A model generated the notes under the pieces. That model saw only the letters and a program-made list of their open reading frames with translations. It was not told the DNA's origin and did not search any database. A stretch of DNA of 64,000 nucleotides from a bacterium ADurb.Bin243 (GTDB lineage: Bacteria > Muiribacteriota > UBA9980): assembly GCA_002069765.1 (NCBI GenBank), contig MWBZ01000002.1:62001-126000 (forward strand). The letters run 5' to 3'. Positions 61,895 through 64,000 of the stretch are shown piece after piece. The position numbers and the translations under genes were made by a program. Within the stretch, counting starts at the first letter, position 1. Every line of letters begins with the position of its first letter.

Positions 61895-62668
61895 TTATAA
61901 TTCGTCCGCTTCTTTTATTTCGCTCAAAAGAGTTTTCTGCCCGTTTTTGTCGAACTCGATCACCACGGCCTTATGTCCGCCGGCCGTCCTTATTATTTTT
62001 ATCACTCTGCCTCTGTCGTTCCATGTTTTGTGGTAAATCATGTCGCCGATTTCATAACTTTTATGGCAGCTATAAGATTTTTCGCCGTCATTAAGAGGCC
62101 GGGCGTCTTTTTCGAATTCGTTTTTAGCCGAGGCTGAGGCTTGAGACGGTTCTTTTCCGGCCGCCGGTGCGAGCGGAATCTGACGGTTTATAGTCTTGAC
62201 GTTTCTTGCCGGCTTAGCCGTTTTGCAATCGACGCTGTTTTCTTTAGGAGAGCTTTCCGGAAGGCTTTTTTTGCCTACCGCAAAAGCTGCAGATGCGGTC
62301 TGGGCTTTTGCGGTTTTATAGTCCTGCCTGGATTTGATCGTGATGGTTAGTTCGGGTTTTTGGCGTTTCTGACGGAGGTTTCTGCGGCAGCCGAGCCGCG
62401 CGAGTTTTCTTTTGATGGATATTTCGGTTACGTTAAAAACTTTTGCCAGCTCCCGATCGCTCATTTTCATGAAATTTTCGAATAAAAACTTTTCTTCGCT
62501 TTCGGTCCACTTTTTTTGATACTGGCGCAAAAGTTTCAACCGGGCGAGCTTGCGCTGAATGGCTATTTTACTGACTCCAAAATGGTCGGCGAGCTTATTG
62601 TTGTCTAATCTGGAATAACTATTCATCAAAAACATTTCGTCTTCCTTTGACCAGCGCTTCACAGTCAT
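61895..62668 (-). CDS. regulator with two Myb-like HTH repeats and a Tudor-like C-terminus
   Basis: 257 residues from ATG 62668 (GGAGG 10 nt upstream). Two consecutive helix-turn-helix units of the Myb/SANT-like kind: KRWSKEDEMFLMNSYSRLDNNKLADHFGVSKIAIQRKLARL and KKWTESEEKFLFENFMKMSDRELAKVFNVTEISIKRKLARL. A basic, Ser/Ala-rich linker of about 110 residues follows. The last 50 residues (YEIGDMIYHKTWNDRGRVIKIIRTAGGHKAVVIEFDKNGQKTLLSEIKEADEL) resemble the Tudor/SH3-like C-terminal domain of PcrA/UvrD helicases, which contacts RNA polymerase. Probably DNA-binding and polymerase-linked (inference). It is 69 nt downstream of the HEAT gene. Confidence 0.7.
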   Translation of the reverse strand: MTVKRWSKEDEMFLMNSYSRLDNNKLADHFGVSKIAIQRKLARLKLLRQYQKKWTESEEKFLFENFMKMSDRELAKVFNVTEISIKRKLARLGCRRNLRQKRQKPELTITIKSRQDYKTAKAQTASAAFAVGKKSLPESSPKENSVDCKTAKPARNVKTINRQIPLAPAAGKEPSQASASAKNEFEKDARPLNDGEKSYSCHKSYEIGDMIYHKTWNDRGRVIKIIRTAGGHKAVVIEFDKNGQKTLLSEIKEADEL

Positions 62669-62736
62669 AACCACAAAACCTCCGGGATTATTAATTTTAT
62701 AAAAAGCGATTTTTTTATTTTAAGAAAACTTTATTT

Positions 62737-63489
62737 TTATTTGATTAATTCGCCTGAATCTTCGTCGCCGTATTGCTCGGCATAGCTTACCAGAGCCAGG
62801 AACGCATTGCGGCATACGTCTTCGTCGCTGTTGTCGATCGAGTTCAGAAGGATCTGTACGAACTCGTCCGCTTTGATTTCGCCGAAGGCGTAAAATGCCG
62901 ACGCTTTCATCCATTTGTCGCGGTCTTTTATCATTTCGTCGAATACTTTTCTGATTTTCGAGCGCAGCTCGTTGAATTCCCACAAAGCGATAGCCGTATT
63001 GGCTTTTACCCTGTTGGAAGAGTCTTTTAAGTAAGGCACGAGCAGTTCTTTGACTTTATCGCCGCCGATTTTACCGAGGGCTTCTACCGCGTTGGCGCGT
63101 ATTCTTTTATCTTCAGACATTAAAAGACCCGCGATTACGGGTATAGTATGCACATTGCCGAGCTTGCCGAGCAAAGTCAGCCAGATCGTCATCTGCATTT
63201 TGTCGTCTTCGTTTTTAAGCCTTATAATTAAGTTGTTTATTATTGGAATGAAATATTTGGAATCTTTTTTTGAATCTCCGTCTATTTTTACGTTGACGGC
63301 GATTTTACCCGCGAGCATTATCTGCCTGGCGTTAAACGAGTGGTAATTTTCAAGCAGTGTGTCGATGAATCTGACGCCGTGTTTTTCCAGTTTTAAGCAT
63401 GCTTTGGATTGTTCGGCTTCGCATTCGAGATCGAGTTTTTTTATGTTATCTATTATTTCTTTTGTTACATCAATCGTCTTTTTCATCAT
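62737..63489 (-). CDS. HEAT-repeat protein
   Basis: 250 residues with HEAT-like helical pairs through its length: TIPVIAGLLMSEDKRIRANAVEALGKIGGDKVKELLVPYLKDSSNRVKANTAIALWEF and WMKASAFYAFGEIKADEFVQILLNSIDNSDEDVCRNAFLALVSYAEQ. HEAT arrays are protein-interaction scaffolds. No signal peptide. Starts at the double ATG at 63489, behind GGAGG. Partners are not evident. Confidence 0.8.
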   Translation of the reverse strand: MMKKTIDVTKEIIDNIKKLDLECEAEQSKACLKLEKHGVRFIDTLLENYHSFNARQIMLAGKIAVNVKIDGDSKKDSKYFIPIINNLIIRLKNEDDKMQMTIWLTLLGKLGNVHTIPVIAGLLMSEDKRIRANAVEALGKIGGDKVKELLVPYLKDSSNRVKANTAIALWEFNELRSKIRKVFDEMIKDRDKWMKASAFYAFGEIKADEFVQILLNSIDNSDEDVCRNAFLALVSYAEQYGDEDSGELIK

Positions 63490-63568
63490 AAATGTCCTCC
63501 AGACATAAAGCGCTTAATTAAATTTTCAAAATCAACTTAGGTTATGTTGTTTTGATCTAGCTGAAGTA

Positions 63569-63597
63569 ATTATACTTGAAAAATTATAAAATTTCAA
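63569..63597 (-). promoter_or_regulatory. promoter of the HEAT gene with an overlapping inverted repeat
   Basis: On the minus strand TTGAAA (63597-63592), 17 bp, TATAAT (63574-63569). ACTTGAAA (63574-63581) and TTTCAAGT (63592-63599) form an 8-bp inverted repeat that fills the spacer and -35, an operator-like arrangement. Confidence 0.65.
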
Positions 63598-63610
63598 GTT
63601 TGAAAATATA

Positions 63611-63648
63611 AAAAAGATAAAAATTGTAACATTTTTATCTTTTTTAAA
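63611..63648. terminator. terminator downstream of the partial beta-barrel gene
   Basis: AAAAAGATAAAAAT (63611-63624) / ATTTTTATCTTTTT (63631-63644), 14-bp stem with a TGTAAC loop. Confidence 0.75.
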
Positions 63649-63719
63649 GGGGCTTATTTAGTTTTACTTAAATCAATCGATTATTTTTGGATCTTTTATG
63701 TTCCGGCCTTTACGAGGCT

Positions 63720-64000
63720 TTAAAATCTTCTTCCGGCCGAAATTCTCTGATTGGCGCCGAGTTCTTCGTCGTAAAAAGCGTAATCGAAGTGCCATTCTTT
63801 TGAAGTGAAGCCCGCGCCTACCGATAATTTTTTATTGTTCACGCCGGCGCGTAAAGCTATGTTTTCATTGATTTTTCCTTCTACGCCGAATTTAGCCTTG
63901 AAATCCTCGCTGCCCGTTTTTTCCAGGTCGAGCGCCGTAAGCACTCTGGGTTTCCACTGGTATGAAACGCCTACTACGCCGGTGACCGGAATCGTATCGG
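63720..64000 (-). CDS. C-terminal end of a PorV/UPF0164-like outer-membrane beta-barrel, cut by window edge
   Basis: The frame is open from 64000 to the stop at 63720. The last 93 residues read as amphipathic strands: VTGVVGVSYQWKPRVLTALDLE, KINENIALRAGVNNKKLSVGAGFTSKEWHFDYAFYDEELGANQRISAGRRF. The pattern of alternating residues, the RAG(V/Y)N turn and a terminal Phe are typical of PorV/UPF0164-type barrels folded by BamA. The N-terminus lies beyond the right edge. Confidence 0.7.
   Translation of the reverse strand, partial: DTIPVTGVVGVSYQWKPRVLTALDLEKTGSEDFKAKFGVEGKINENIALRAGVNNKKLSVGAGFTSKEWHFDYAFYDEELGANQRISAGRRF

Noticed and set aside
1-64000. tRNA, rRNA, CRISPR arrays, insertion sequences, integrases or phage genes
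   Set aside because: I looked through all spacers over 130 bp for tRNA T-loop sequence, regular repeats and terminal inverted repeats with transposase frames and found none.

Overview
The window looks like a chromosomal segment of an uncultured, deep-branching didermic (outer-membrane) bacterium. It has mid-range GC coding DNA with very AT-rich spacers, and many secreted proteins: clostripain-family proteases, TPR proteins, beta-propellers and Ig-like proteins. A partial outer-membrane beta-barrel ends in Phe at the right edge, and SecDF and Tad/type IV pilus parts are present. A Riflebacteria/Wallbacteria-like lineage would fit this style, but that is only an impression. I see no rRNA, tRNA, CRISPR array, insertion sequence or phage genes. 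The region reads as stable chromosome rather than an island.

Layout. 1-9.4 kb: partial glycogen branching enzyme, a secreted C11 protease with a Cys/Gly-rich head, an Ig-like secreted protein, and an O-antigen ligase/TPR fusion. 9.7-13.7 kb: secD-secF operon carrying a cytidine deaminase with a long disordered N-terminus and a DUF2283 protein. 13.8-24.8 kb: a large MscS channel, then tadE and a 1896-residue TadG-like protein with IPT/TIG-like repeats, and a small lipoprotein. 24.9-27.1 kb: an IspG (GcpE) enzyme split into two genes whose order is reversed. 27.3-32.1 kb: a small unknown gene, then a preTA-ssnA-yjbQ operon. 32.2-36.1 kb: a secreted/sensory operon (GH16-like, Cache, TPR, coiled-coil membrane protein). 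36.3-40 kb: an hsp20 gene behind a sigma54-type promoter, and a second C11 protease. 40-44 kb: mobB operon, corA, rpmB. 44.2-48.1 kb: STAS-TPR protein, pnp, rpsO. 48.2-51.9 kb: a DtxR-type regulator with three secreted propeller-like proteins. 52.1-56.1 kb: TPR protein and leuCD-like pair. 56.2-59.9 kb: pilT, a half-length TauE permease, and a ketol-acid-reductoisomerase-like gene overlapping a methyltransferase. 59.9-64 kb: SPFH/zinc-ribbon protein with a partner, a 20-codon Lys/Ala gene with its own promoter and terminator, a Myb-like/Tudor-like regulator, a HEAT-repeat protein, and the partial barrel.

Expression signals are unusually legible. Many units have a -35 close to TTGACA, exactly 17 bp, and a TATAAT or TAAAAT -10. 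Strong hairpin terminators often serve both strands. One excellent and two weaker sigma54 (-24/-12) sites appear, before hsp20, tadE and a small gene.

The most interesting signals are the split, order-reversed IspG, the 20-residue basic micro-gene, the reductoisomerase-like/methyltransferase pair with changed catalytic positions, the Myb-Tudor regulator, and the sigma54 promoter on hsp20. Functions are read from motifs by eye; no database search was possible.
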